A stretch of DNA of 64,000 bases from Pagrus major (lineage: Eukaryota; Chordata; Actinopteri; Spariformes; Sparidae). The notes below the pieces were generated by a model. It had not been told where the DNA came from. It saw only the letters and a list, made by a program, of their open reading frames with translations, and ran no database searches. Of the stretch, positions 1 through 11,828 are shown piece after piece (positions within the stretch are counted from its first letter, which is position 1; the number at the start of each line of letters is the position of its first letter). Position numbers and translations under genes: made by a program. Location of the stretch: assembly GCF_040436345.1 (NCBI RefSeq), contig NC_133230.1, positions 13,774,197 through 13,838,196 on the forward strand, written 5' to 3'.

Positions 1-190
1 TAGTATAACTGTTTTATTGAGGCGTCTGGTTTCATGACCTGTAACCAAGAGATTAACTCAACCAAAATTCAAATTCGGGATTCAAAGAAATTAGTATCAT
101 CATATTGGATTTCATTGTATGCATACTTGTTATTCACTGTATGTTTCTGCATGTGAATGGACCGTTCATCTCTTACTCACATTCTTTTGC

Positions 191-208
191 AGCAGTTAAA
201 ACAAAGCC
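191..208 (+). other. Annexin 5' UTR segment before the start codon
   Basis: A splice acceptor (TTCTTTTGCAG, ending at 190) lies just upstream of the ATG at 209, so the start codon is in the second or a later exon, as in other annexins. The upstream non-coding exon was not identified; it is in 1-180 or outside the window. Confidence 0.5.
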
Positions 209-3200
209 ATGGACCCTGACTACTTCAAATCTCATGTAAGTCTCCCCATAGTAATCACATCATGATTCTGTTTGCCAGGACGCCACATCGCAGATAATAC
301 AGTCTGCTGTCTTGTTTTCTCCGACTATCTTGCATACCTCCTAAAGTTATCTACTACTGCTGACAGTCACTATGTACGTGATAACTGCAGGCATGCTGGA
401 ATGCTGCAATGTGAGCTCATGCTTCCGCCGCTTTAATGCAAAGAAATTGAACCAAATAAGAAATCTGTTAACTCCACTCAGACCTTAGTTAGTGGAGTAA
501 AGGTTAGGCACTCAAACTGCTCTTCCAACCTACTCATTTTCCAACCATCCCCCCACTCGTCACAGCAGGAGTACAGAATATTTGACATTCTTTAAATTCA
601 AACACGATGAAAACTGACTCATCTTCTGCCAACACCTTCATAGGATGTTTGCGTAAATCCATTTTCATCCTGCTTCTTCTCATTCTTCTCTAAAATGGCG
701 TCTCTCTCTCGAATAGAACATGTGGTGGGGCACCCTTGGAACGGTGCGGCCTTTTTCCAATTTCAATCCTGAGCAGGACGCCACGGAGATCCAGGCAGCG
801 CTGGAGAAGAAAGGTACTTCTGCTAATAGATTAAAGCTTGGTTTGGATGAGTGTTTTGTTGACCACCTGCGCAAAGCTCTCAACACTCCTCGTCCACATC
901 ATTAAATACTCAGTGTTTTATCATCATTTAAATCCAAATACTGTGTTCCTGGCTCAGATGCGGTGACTCTGTTGAGTATCCTCACCAATCGGAGCAACGA
1001 ACAGAGACAAGTGATCGCCAAGACGTTCGAAGAGTTAACAAAAATGGTAAGGAAACGAATGACCTGAAGTTACAGCGCTTACGACAACACTTTACAGATT
1101 AAAACATGATTCAGAATAACAGCTTTAAAGTAAAAGTAAAATATTACCTCAAATAATCCATGTAATGCAATATAACAGAGTTGTAATGATAATACTGCAT
1201 GTCGCAATGATGTGTTTGTTTCTTCTGTAACGTTCAAGTGTTTGCTCATCAAACATCCTTTTAAAAGTGGTTTAAAGGGTTTGACCACACCCTTGTTTAG
1301 AGAGGGAGTATGAGCAGGATAACTGAAAATAATGTGAGGTAGGCCGACAGTGTAGAGAATTAATATGGTGCTGTACATAAACAGCAGGGGAACATTTACT
1401 ATTTCTTGGCAGTAGTTAATTTTCATGGGTTTTCATGGCTGTATTTGAACATTTTAAACAAAACAAAGAAGGTGATCACCAGCACAGGTATTTTCTTTTA
1501 CACACGGTTGGTGATATTATCTGTCAGACACATACTTTCACACTATCACTCTGTTGTCAAACAGGCAGGAATCTGTTCTTCTTCAGTTGCAGTTGCATCA
1601 GTATCAGAGGATCTGAAAGGGACAGAAGCAGAATTAACATTGTGCTCGCCCACTGAGTTTCAACAAGTCGGTTTCAGCTATATTTTACAGAGACACAACA
1701 TTTAAATTGTTTAACCTTCTTAGTTGTTCTTATTTTACACACACAGGTTAGAAATGCACACATGCGCAATCAAGGTCAAGGCCTGAATTAACATTTATTT
1801 CATCATTAGCATTTAGAGGTCCGGTGCCTTGCTCCCAAACCGGTTCCTCACGTTCTGAGCTACTGGGGCCCCAAGCAGCAGCGAGTGTAGAGTGTAACAC
1901 TGCAATGGATACCTACCGGTCAATATAGCTTGAGCAGTAGAACAGTAGTTTATCTATGATTGAAGCATCTTTTATGGATACAAAAGTTGTATTTCTTGTG
2001 GCCATTAATAAGTACCATGCTGAAGGTGCAATATATGAGATTTAAGTTGAAAACAATCAAAAATTAACTACAAGTATCACCAAAATCTGAAGGAATGTGT
2101 TGCATATCTACTGAAGTTAGCATGCTAACCAGCTAGCCTTGGCCCATCCTGGTCCAAAGCTCCTGTGGGAGAGGTATAATCATCAACACCTCCCCCGTTC
2201 TCTGAGCTCCCAGTGCGGACCACTAGCTGCACGGCTAACTGAGCTAACTAGCTACAGTTAGCGGCAGTTAGTGGTTACTCTAGTGATTAGCTCCCCCTAT
2301 TTGTTTTGAGTATGAAGTCAGCATGTGGCCAGTTCTTACATAATGCACCTTTAACTATATTTCAGGGTTGATTTTTCCTGCCAAGCTGCCTGAATAAGAG
2401 TGTTTTGTCTGAGCATCAGTTGTTTATTCTGACTCTGTTCCAGGACCTGGCAGCTGGTTTGAAGAAAGCTCTGGCTGGAGATCTGGAGACTCTCCTGTTG
2501 GAACTGCTGATGCCTCCTCTGCATTATGAGGCTCAACGCCTGCAGCAGGCCATGGCAGTAAGTCTGTGTTTCTCTTTGTACATATTGTGCTGGGCTCGGA
2601 GTGGGTGTATTTATGTATTGCCTGTATATCCCTGGATACATGTGCGCGCTTGTGTGTGTGCAGGGTCTCGGCACAGATGAGGATTCACTACTGGAGATCC
2701 TGTGTACACGATCCGGAAAGCAGCTTCAAGAAATTAGCGCTGCATACCAACAAGGTATAAGTCACAGAACTGTCCTCAGAGAGATTAAGTGTGATTCTTG
2801 TGTATATTTAAATTCTAACTCTGTCTTGATATTTTTTTTTTGTATTGATTGTTTCTCAGTGTATAAGAAGGACCTGGAGAAGGAAGTGAAAGGAGAAGCC
2901 AGTGGAGATTTTGCTAAGCTTCTTGTCGCTCTGCTAAATGTAATTTACCGTCACCCTCAACCTCATATGTAAAGCAATTGGCCTTGACACAGTTGTAGGC
3001 CAGTAAAGCTACAATTAAAAGTGTTTCCTCATTCCTCTCTCCCAACAGAAAGAAGATGTTTCCGGTGTTGTTCGAAGAGACGTTGAGGTATTATTTTCCG
3101 TGACATTTTTATACACAGATTGCTTTATTGGTGTGTATTCAGAGGAAGTGAAGCTAGGCTTGTGCCGACATTGGTCCGACTGTGGAACAATCAGTGTGTC

Positions 3201-5246
3201 TTAACTTTAAACTTTGCAAATTGCCCGTCACTAAACATTTCCAAATGTTTTATTACATTTTTATTACCTTCTCGCAAGCAGAAAATATTCATTATGAAAC
3301 TGGGTCAATGGGCGGTCATGTCATCTAAAATTATAACCCATCACTCATTTTGGATGGCACTATGTGAAAACAGACATAAAACTAAACTACTGCCCTTAAA
3401 GAAGAAGTCATTTTCCAAAGTGGGACTTTGCTTTGCAATGAATTTGTGGCTCAGAAAATGGCAGAGTAAACTTGCAGATGGGAAATGTTAAAATATTATA
3501 CCAGAGGCTTCAAATTATTGTATTTTGGGGGAAATGATCATACCCAAGACATAACCACACACCACCTGCATCAGTTATGTTTTCAAAGCAAGCCGTTCTA
3601 GCTCCTGATGCATGGAGGGGGGCGTCCATAAATTCATCAGACTAACAATTTTGGTCATAGCCTAAAATTTTATGACAAGACAGCACTATTGAAAGCCTGT
3701 TCATATTCGGCATGGAAACAGATAAGGCCATTTGGCAAGCTTACTTTTTAATACTTTAATTTTTAAACCAATCAGCTCGAACACAGCATACCTTACTGAC
3801 AAAGTTCAAACGACAGCAGTGCTTATCATCTTAGCCTACACCAAGCATGATTGGCTGGAAAGAGCTAAATGCAGGATCCAGTTTGCTATCCTGATCATGT
3901 CAGGAAATGAATTGAAATAAGACAGCGTAGACTACAATCAACTACTAATACCAGTGTCACAAAATGGTCGGATTATCGTATTTTTTGCAATTACTTATCG
4001 TATAGAGGGCAAAATGATCATACAAATGTGGTAGATAGCTCGCATCTGGCAACACTACCTTGTATGGAGATGCAGTCGTCTCTGATTGTGTTTTATTGTT
4101 TTTATCCTTCCAGTATCTCATTTCGTCACTAAATGGTAAAAAAGCTGATGCAGGACCATGGATCGACATACTGACCTCCAGAGACTCAGACCATCTTAAC
4201 GATGGTGAGGCTGTAAAACATTTTTTCTTTTTCTATGCAGTTTGGCTTCCGTGTGTTAGACAGTCATCACTATGTCAAGGCTGAATATGGTCAACTTTAT
4301 TGACAGTGCTGTTGGGGCTGGAGCTGGCGGCAGGACAGATGGTGGAACAGCTTTTGGAGAAAAGCTTCTCAGGAGACATCAGGCTGGGTTTGACAGTTTT
4401 AGGTAAATAGATACAGTGTGAGATATCAGCATGCACTTGTTGATTAGTGTTGATTAGTCTCTAATAATTCTTGATATCTGTGTTACGACAGTAAAGTGCA
4501 TTCAGGACCCCTATCACTACCTCGCCCAAAGACTGACAAACAAGAAGGTAAGAAGCTGAATCATCATCAGTTTTTCATTGTCTTTTATTCAAACAATACT
4601 GATGGATAGATGAACTAACTGATCATTATATTTAGCATTTTAAAGACTTGACTATGAATGATTCTTTATCCCTTATTTTCATTCATGAAAGCGTTGCACT
4701 CATGACACAGATCTAACACAAGTTTCAATATGTCTTACCCTGCTTACCATCAATTTAGGGAAATGGTACTTTATTTTTTTAGCATGTTTATAACATGTTT
4801 ATATCTACTTTAAATTCCTGAAGAGCACTTTGAAATCGCTTCATGTGCTTTATAGATACATTTGCACAAATATGCGAAAACAAATGGCTAAACCAACCTT
4901 CCCATTGAAAGCAAACCTACGACCTTGTGTCTGAGATTGTCAAATACATAACAGTTGAACACTAAACACTTCACTCTTTCAGACACCAATAGTGCAGGGG
5001 ATTATGGTGTCTCACAGTGAGGAAGATCTGCTGTGTATCCGAGCCGCCTACCTGAAATTAACAGGCACTTCCCTCTACACTGCTCTACAGGTGGGTTAAT
5101 GCACAATGTGTGTTTCCAAATTAAACAGTTAAATTCCAAAATTATATAATTATGTTTTTATTTACTTTTTTTTTTTTCCCCAACAGAAACAGTTCAAAGG
5201 AGATCACCTACAGGCTCTGCTGGCCATCTGTAGATCTGAAGATTAA
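209..5246 (+). CDS. Annexin, A2-like (complete, 12 coding exons, 315 aa)
   Basis: Coding exons: 209-235, 717-813, 958-1046, 2444-2557, 2664-2754, 2860-2939, 3049-3087, 4114-4204, 4307-4402, 4492-4547, 4983-5090, 5187-5246. All have GT-AG borders and the frame stays open. The fold is four annexin repeats; segments such as ILTNRSNEQRQVIAKTF, GLGTDEDSLLEILCTRS and KCIQDPYHYLAQRL are closest to annexin A2/A1. Annexins bind acidic phospholipid through GxGT calcium loops plus an acid about 39 residues later. Here only repeat II keeps both (GLGTDE at residues 110-115, Glu152). Repeats I (KKDAV), III (KKADAGP) and IV (NKKTPIV) have lost the loop. From memory the usual family exon lengths are 95/114/91/80/57/94/96/59/123; here they are 89/114/91/80/39/91/96/56/108, so the in-frame deletions cluster near the loops. 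The A2 S100A10-binding N-terminus is replaced by MDPDYFKSHNMWWGTLG. The exact orthologue (A2-like or a fish-specific annexin) is unresolved. Confidence 0.9.
2022..2353. mobile_element. MITE copy 1 (AAGGTGCAATAT termini) in annexin intron
   Basis: Ends are imperfect inverted repeats (AAGGTGCAATATATG at left, CATAATGCACCTT at right). The interior contains GTTAGCATGCTAACCAGCTA and AGCTGCACGGCTAACTGAGC. The same interior recurs at 34831-35108, inside the ext1 gene. No transposase is present, so it is non-autonomous. No clean target duplication was seen. Confidence 0.7.
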
Positions 5247-5693
5247 ACAAAAAGCCTGAATTAATCTATGGTTGTGAAAAAATAATCTTTATCTTCTGTT
5301 GCTTCTTTTCATATTTTATGAAATCTCATTTAATAAGCATGCTTTATGTATTCTTGCTTGAAATACACGCAGTAAATGTAACAGCACAAGATATGTCAAT
5401 GTTTTATGAGTGCAGTTTGGTGCATTTGTTTTTATTACTTTACTAATTTCCTTCACAGTACTTCCTCTTCATCCTAATGTATCTACATACAGTATTTTTT
5501 CAAAACGGTGCTCATAAACAGAGAACAATGGTTTCTTTTTCTTCTTTTTTATGATTCTTTTTTTTTTTGTTAATATTATCACTTCACATTTTACATAAGC
5601 ATTTGAGTCTTTAAACATGAAGCATAACATTTAAATTTTAAGTTTAGTAAGTTTAGTTTAACAGTTCTGACACACTCATCACATCACTTTCTC

Positions 5694-5699
5694 AATAAA
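5694..5699 (+). promoter_or_regulatory. Candidate poly(A) signal of the annexin
   Basis: AATAAA lies 448 bp after the annexin stop codon. The intervening AT-rich sequence is the likely 3' UTR. An earlier weaker variant could be used instead. Confidence 0.4.
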
Positions 5700-5924
5700 T
5701 GGTTATTCCTGATGTCACAGAGAGGTCCGATCGATTATATTACACATTCCTAGTTCTAATCATTGATGTATATAGTTACATTAAGAGCAATCTGTAAATG
5801 TTATACGTACATACAGTATATTGTACATAAAAAGGTTAGGATTTACCAGAGATTTTACTAAGTCTTTCAGTCCCCTCTGAAGAGTCCGTCTGCATTCAGT
5901 TCAACTCAATCTTCATTTAGACAA

Positions 5925-6450
5925 CAATGATTTTATTTATATAGCACTTATCTAAACAAGGTTACAAAGTGCTTCACATGAAATACAGGTTAAAATAAGC
6001 TTCAAAGAATACATGAGAGCAAAACAAAAATTTAAAATATTGGCAGGTTAAAAGTGCTTCATAGAATATATTAAAATAAATCAAAATAAAGGACATTGGC
6101 TAGTAAAGTGCGACACGGAATACATAAGAATAAAACAAATTTAAGAACACAGGCCACCATAGTTATAGATAAGAACAAATGAAAAGTAAAACACACACTA
6201 GTGTAGAATTTACCGATCAGCCATCAAAAAGGATTTCCTAAATTAAAAAATGATTTAAGCAATTACTTAAAAACAGGGAGTGTGTTTGCCAGCCTAATCT
6301 CCAGAGAATTCCAGCGCCATGGAGCCCTGATGGCAAAAGCCAGGTCACCCTTGGTTACCAGCCTTGACCTAGATACGTCTAACAAGGGTAGGTTGGGTGG
6401 ATCTTAGGTTGTGACTTGGAGCACAGGGAATCAATAATTCAGTAATGTAA
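5925..6450 (+). mobile_element. LINE 3'-end relic (L2/CR1-like)
   Basis: The sequence opens with TTTATTTATATAGCACTTAT followed by 'caaagtgcttcacat'. It later carries 'cctaatctccagagaattcca', 'ggagccctgatggcaaaagc' and 'aggtcacccttggtta'. I recognise these as motifs of abundant teleost LINE 3' regions. No reading frame survives. It lies immediately 3' of mucin-like gene A and may supply its 3' UTR or poly(A) signal. Confidence 0.45.
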
Positions 6451-6513
6451 CTGATAAAGAAAAAACACAGAATTGTCGTCACATCGAGAAACATGAGTTT
6501 TGCTGGCTGCTGC

Positions 6514-8395
6514 TCAGGGGCAGAGTGCGTAGAGCAACAATGACACAGAAACAGACAAAAGAAGAGAAGCTTTGATTTCTGAGCCTCCACTGTCTGTGGT
6601 GGGGATTGTCACTGTTGGGTTGGTTTGGGAGGCTGTTGTAGATGGGGTGTAATGGGTGGTCGTGTCACCGATAGTCGTGCTTGGCGCAGCAGTTGTGGCG
6701 GTGGCTGGGGCAGCAGTTACGGTGACTGGCGCAGCAGTTGTGGTGGTTGGGGCAGAAGTTGTGGTGGTTGGGGCAGCAGTTGTGGTGGTTGGGGCAGAAG
6801 TTGTGGTGGTTGGGGCAGAAGTTGTGGTGGTTGGGGCAGCAGTTGTGGTGGTTGGGGCAGCAGTTGTGGTGTTGGTTGGCGCAGCAGTTGTGGTGGTTGG
6901 CGCAGCAGTTGTAGTGTTGGTTGGCACGGCGGTTGTAGTGGTTGTTGCGGCAGCAGTTGTAGTATTAGCAGGTCTGGTTGTAGTCGTATTATCTTGAGCC
7001 TGATTGAGAATAGGGTGGATGGTCATTTAAATCAGTATTAGAAACAAAAACTATGATGTATACGCAAATACTTCTATACCCATAGTTACCATCCAGTCAT
7101 AAACATGATTTACCCAAGTCTTTGCGTCGGAGACAACTTGTTTGTTTTACTTGCTATACTTGTAAAGTCCTGTAATTTCAGTGAAATTATAATAAGTGAG
7201 ACAGAGCAATCATGACAATTTTTGGTTTTGATGTCATGTCTCAAAAACCTCTTGAACTATTTCGATACTTTTTTTTACGTGGGCAATTATTATTTGTCTT
7301 CATTTAACAGTCATAAAATGTTCTTTATAATGTTAGAGTCACGATGTTGATTGAAACACTTCAAACGTTACATCTGTCCCCATGTGCAGGGGCGATTGTA
7401 ACAGCACATGTGGGCAATGTAACCCCACTCATAATACCTTCACATAAATACCAAGGACCACGATAAACACCAAAGAGTATAAATAACTTCAAACTATTTA
7501 AAACAATAAGCTACATTACAATTAACAATTCAGTGGTACAAGATGTGAGATGTTAGAAATATAATGGCTCCAAACAGGTTTTTAATCTGAGTTTTAATAT
7601 TACAACAAACCAAAAAAGTATGTAGATTTCTAGTACTACTAACATGATATTATTTAAGGTTAAGACAACTTCTGGTTTGAATTTAAACTTCTAAGTATGA
7701 GCAATCGGTTCTTGGTAGGAATTTAATTGCCGTCCTCAGATTGAGAGGCAGAAAACCTAACCACTGGACCATGCCACAAAATATACAAGAGTACATATAT
7801 GCATTTAAACTGAACAAAAAGCACTTTTCATATATTATTGGGTCAAAAAAATCTTCTATTTTCATGTCGTGACAAAGCTAGACACCAATTCTGATAGTGT
7901 CAGAGTCCATCGTATCACAGCGTTAACTTCAATCGCCCCTAACTGTACCTACCATGACAGAAGCTACCTAGCTGGGTAGAAACAACTTAGATGACTTTTG
8001 ACAAAGATATCAAATGTTAGATAACAGAATGTTCATCAAAACCAGACAGATTTCAATGTTTTGACATTTAAAAGTTAATTGAGTATAAGGAGACAAAAAA
8101 AAAAATCCTCAAAATGAGTCAAAAATACCAGAGAGGGGTCATCACAGATCATGTGTATACTGACTTTCATGATTGTGTGAACTGAAATGTTACAGCTGGC
8201 CCGAGTCTCCCCCACATTACTGTAAATAAATGGTTTTAAAAAACGCATAAATAAAAATCTACAGCGATAGTAATATTAGAAAAAAATAATAATTATTATT
8301 ATATTCTTGAAGAACAATTTGAAAAGTTTAAAATTAGTTACCATTCCTAATGCCAGCAGAGCCAGTATGCACAATCCAAGAGTTAATATCTTCAT
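6514..8395 (-). CDS. Mucin-like gene A: signal peptide + Thr-rich domain + GPI-type tail (179 aa)
   Basis: Exon 1 (8395 down to 8342) encodes [18 protein letters not shown], a textbook signal peptide, and ends at a GTAACT donor in phase 0. Exon 2 (6999 down to 6514) follows a CAATCAG acceptor. It encodes [15 protein letters not shown], then about 12 seven-residue Thr-rich units of the AAPTTTT type with several N-T-T sequons, then a short Ser/Gly stretch (DSGGSEIKA) and a terminal hydrophobic tail, [17 protein letters not shown]. That layout fits a heavily O-glycosylated, GPI-anchored or secreted small mucin, similar in plan to CD24/CD52. The start is the only Met in exon 1 that gives a signal peptide. 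No specific family was recognised. The two-exon model is inferred from splice consensus and matching phase. Confidence 0.72.
6700..6960 (-). repeat. 21-bp coding minisatellite in mucin-like gene A
   Basis: Tandem units of about 21 bp, read on the minus strand as GCTGCCCCAACCACCACAACT with variants, encode the Ala-Ala-Pro-Thr-Thr-Thr-Thr repeat. The purity suggests recent slippage and allelic length variation. The long open frames on the plus strand here are by-products of this repeat. Confidence 0.8.
7694..7776 (-). mobile_element. tRNA-derived SINE head (relic)
   Basis: Read on the minus strand, TGGTCCAGTGGTTAGG resembles a Pol III A box. It is followed by 'ctgcctctcaatctgagg' and a decayed B box. 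This resembles teleost tRNA-type SINE heads. It lies within the intron of mucin-like gene A; the tail was not delimited. Confidence 0.45.
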
Positions 8396-8436
8396 GGTGG
8401 AGAGCAGTGATGAGGAGGAGATGCACCAGAAATGTT

Positions 8437-8446
8437 ATTAAAAATA
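8437..8446 (-). promoter_or_regulatory. TATA-like box of mucin-like gene A
   Basis: On the minus strand, ATATTTTTAATAA lies about 45 bp upstream of the ATG at 8395. Genes B and C have comparably placed boxes, which supports a shared promoter layout. Confidence 0.4.
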
Positions 8447-8449
8447 TCC

Positions 8450-9990
8450 TTCAGTGTTGTCAAGTGCGGCAAAAGTTTTCCCACTGTACCCTGCCCTATT
8501 TCCTGGGAAACTGAGCGCAAACTTTTTGTTCTTGCCCTTATACAAAAATATCAAGTGTCAGGAGGGGCAGGTGTGACTTTATGAGGTGCAATTTAACTGG
8601 CCCAGGATTCAGGAAGTTGCTTCTCCACCTGTCCCCGTCCAGGCTAACACTTTGTTCCTGTTAATCAAAACATTAAAGTTAAAGAATTCATATTGACTCA
8701 AAGCAAATACACTGATCAGTTATAAGACATTATGATTTTTTTATATATATATATAGTATAGGAATAACTTTTAGCTAACCCCTCAATGACTGCACGTCTT
8801 CCTTAAACCCAAAATTACACTTACTGTGGATTTTAGCACGGTTCACAACTGTAAAATAAAAAACAAAAAAAACAGACAAACAAAAACAACAAAAACATTT
8901 TATTTTCATTGTATTTCTCCTTCATATGGGTATGACAGTGATGGAAATAATCTACTTCCTCACTGTATTGTTGACTCCAGGATTATACAAACTTCTCTGT
9001 ACCATTGGGGTTTTTTTCAGCACTGGTTGGTGCAATTCTTTCCAGTAAGTTGAGGCAGTTTTGTCAATAATAAACGATAAAATGTTTCCTCCTTTCTTGT
9101 TCCTCCTAGTTGCTAATTGACAAACTGATAAACAAATAGGTTACTATAATAATTCTATCAACTTGAGCTGCAAGATATATTGTGATGATTTTTTTTCCCC
9201 CCCGGAAAAGTCCTTGAGACGCTTAGTTCACGTGCCAGAGGCAATCTCAGAACACTGCTACTCAGAGACTTTACTGCAGTTTATGGCTTTTGGTTTGCAC
9301 CTGCCTTGATGGAGATTGCTGTTGAAGTCATTTCCAATCATTACACAGCACATGGTTTGTATTTTCAGGTAGTAAAATTATCTCACAGTGTTTGACAACA
9401 AACGCAAATGTTTGCTGTGGACAGACAGGAGGGAAACAGTATTATTAACATGGATGTAGGTGTCAAAAGGAAAGTTATGAGATAAGCATATCACCCTGTT
9501 TTGGAATCAGCTTTCATTTTCATGTTTTTGCATAGCTATTAATAACATACCATATCAGCCAGCTGGATGCTTCGCCTGGTCTATAGGTGCACGTAAGCGT
9601 GAATGACACTCTTGTGACTTAGTGATACCATCGAGCATGAACAAATAAGGTCATGCTACCGTACGATGTGTGGTAATTAAATCCACTATGTAAGCCAATA
9701 TGGAAAGTAGTCTTACAATATTTGAATAATGACCTGAATGTGTTGTTGTTCTAGTTGCTGTGGTAAAGACAGGCTGTCGTCCAATATTCAGGGGCGTCGG
9801 CTCGGTATTCGTGTCAAATCCTCCTTATGAGAGACAACAAAAGCTTGTGTGCAACTTCCCTCTTGAATTAACCCTTTCTATTAACAAAAAACCTTTTAGA
9901 TGTCACACATGATGCATGGCATACTTCGTAGCTCTGTTTTTTCTTTGGTTTCATGTGCACTGTGAGCATGGAGAAAAACACATTATCGGT
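8450..9990. other. Spacer between mucin-like gene A and a Tc1-like element
   Basis: AT-rich non-coding sequence with no supported gene. Near the start (8500-8509) is TTCCTGGGAA, a STAT-type palindrome upstream of gene A; a chance match is possible. A short (AT)n run lies at 8740-8756. Nothing else was recognised. Confidence 0.5.
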
Positions 9991-9991
9991 G

Positions 9992-10895
9992 TACAGTAGG
10001 GTCAGAAAGTCTTGTCAAAATACTGTTGACAAGACTAATGTTTGAAAAAAATATAAGATTTGGTATGTCCACCCTTTGCTTTAATGACTGCATTCACTCA
10101 AGCTCGCATGGACTCCACAAGTTTGCGCAAAACCTGATGACGCGTGTTATCCCAGCATGATTTGTGTTTCATAAAGCGTCTTGTGATGTCACAAAATGCT
10201 TGGCTTTCTCAGTATTTAAGTGCCCCCATAAGTGTTCAATAGCATTGAGCTCTGTTGGGGAAAGTCCTTAGACCGTATTCACATGGTGGCCATTTTCCTC
10301 TGACGTCGCACTCAGGGTGGGAAGCTCAAATGTCACACTACTGTGTTCATTTCACTGCTTACTGACTGATCAGCAACTGAAAAGACAATGGATAGTAAAA
10401 AACTCGTTCCACATTTCAAGGTTAAGTGACATATTTGATAACCTTTCATCTAATATCAGGCAACAGCTAACGTTAGCGTTCAACCACATCCCAGGGAACG
10501 TTACCGTTTGATAGTATTACACAATACAGAAAGAAAGGCGTAAATTAGATCCAAAATATCAGCACAAACCTTGGACACATGATTTCAGCTGGAAAATGGC
10601 CGTTGTCGTGTGAATATGGTCTATGACAGTCGGCACTCCTTGGTCTTCTTTGGTTATCTAGTAGTTCTTGGAAAGCTCCACAAACTCGTGGAGTCCATGC
10701 CAGCTAGAGTGCATGCTGTCGTTTAAGAAAAAGGGGGACATGCCAAATACTAATATATTCGGAAATTTCAGAGATTCAACTTTTCACTTAAGTTGCTAAG
10801 CTTATATAATCATTTATAATGAAGATGTATTACATTCAAACAAATGCAAAAAGGTATTTTCACTAGTGGTCTCAGACTTTTCGGCCCTACTGTAT
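9992..10895. mobile_element. Tc1/mariner-like element, decayed, carrying a nested MITE
   Basis: Terminal inverted repeats TACAGTAGGGTCAGAAAGTC (left) and GACTTTTCGGCCCTACTGTA (right) match with few mismatches and begin and end with TA, as expected for Tc1/mariner insertion. The interior has lost an open transposase frame. A second element interrupts it at 10271-10621. Confidence 0.75.
10271..10621. mobile_element. MITE nested in the Tc1-like element
   Basis: Inverted ends GACCGTATTCACATGG...GGCCATTTTCC (left) and GGAAAATGGCC...GTGTGAATATGGTC (right) are flanked by TA on both sides. It has no coding capacity. It inserted after the Tc1-like element, which gives a relative order of insertions. 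Confidence 0.7.
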
Positions 10896-11363
10896 ACTTA
10901 AACTAACAAAGGACTGAGTTTCGCTTCAACATATCATTATGAAGTGAATGTTGATTGCACAATCTAATGAATATAGAATAATGAAACCATCTGCTGGTTC
11001 CCTATAAACCTCACTATCACTATACAATTTTGTCTGCCACCTGGGCAAGGAAAGGTTAAAGGGCGCTTCATCTGTATTATTTATTTATTTGTACTGTGTC
11101 TTTGCAACAGTGGTGCCAACAATATTACCACTTGAAAATGCAAGAGGGAAAAAGTTGTCTGTCGCCACTTTAATGCCATTTTTTAAAAATGCTCTTTTTT
11201 TATTTTTGACTGATAGATATTGTAAATGCGTTTATAACACATTGGCAATGTAACATTTTTGGAGATCGTTCACCATGCTTATTAAATGTTTATTGTTTTT
11301 TGAACCAATTAAAAGCAGAAAAGAAAATCTAATACAGAAATAATTATACTGATGCACACACAG

Positions 11364-11365
11364 AG

Positions 11366-11394
<29 letters not shown>
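11364..11394. repeat. (CA)n microsatellite
   Basis: A near-pure CA run of about 30 bp between the Tc1-like relic and mucin-like gene B. The surrounding 10.9-11.8 kb is otherwise AT-rich, with nothing else recognised. Confidence 0.9.
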
Positions 11395-11396
<2 letters not shown>

Positions 11397-11828
11397 GCTT
11401 CAAAGGTCAATACAACATTTTTTTTCATTCATTCATATTTATTAATGTAATATATTTGATTGAATAGATATAATCAAACAGGACCATAAATAGGCCTACA
11501 GTATGTACAGTGTAAATATGATTGAGGATATTAGAATCAAGTACACATCAGGCAGCAGTAATCTCTTGTAATGAAAACTCATTGTGATATTTCCTTCACA
11601 TATCAACGCAGAATCTGATTCACATCTGTCAAAGCTTCTAAGTGCATTAATAAACTGGCTCTGTCCCTGTCACTCACTAATCATCATTTCATAATCACAA
11701 AAACACAATTTTCTTTCACACAGTCAACTGAAAATGTATTTCCTCTAAAGCAAATGTTCCAAAATAAGCTCAGATTTACAAAGTGTTAGACGGTGTTGTC
11801 ACTCCGGCTCTGAGCCTCAAGAGGGCGC

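Noticed and set aside
1079..1705. Open frames in annexin intron 3
   Set aside because: They lie between confirmed annexin exons, overlap each other on opposite strands and have no domain.
6625..7041. 138-aa Gly/Ser/Cys/Trp-rich frame and 113-aa Val-rich frame on the plus strand
   Set aside because: They are shadows of the 21-bp Thr-coding repeat on the minus strand. No splice partner, signal peptide or sensible start was seen.
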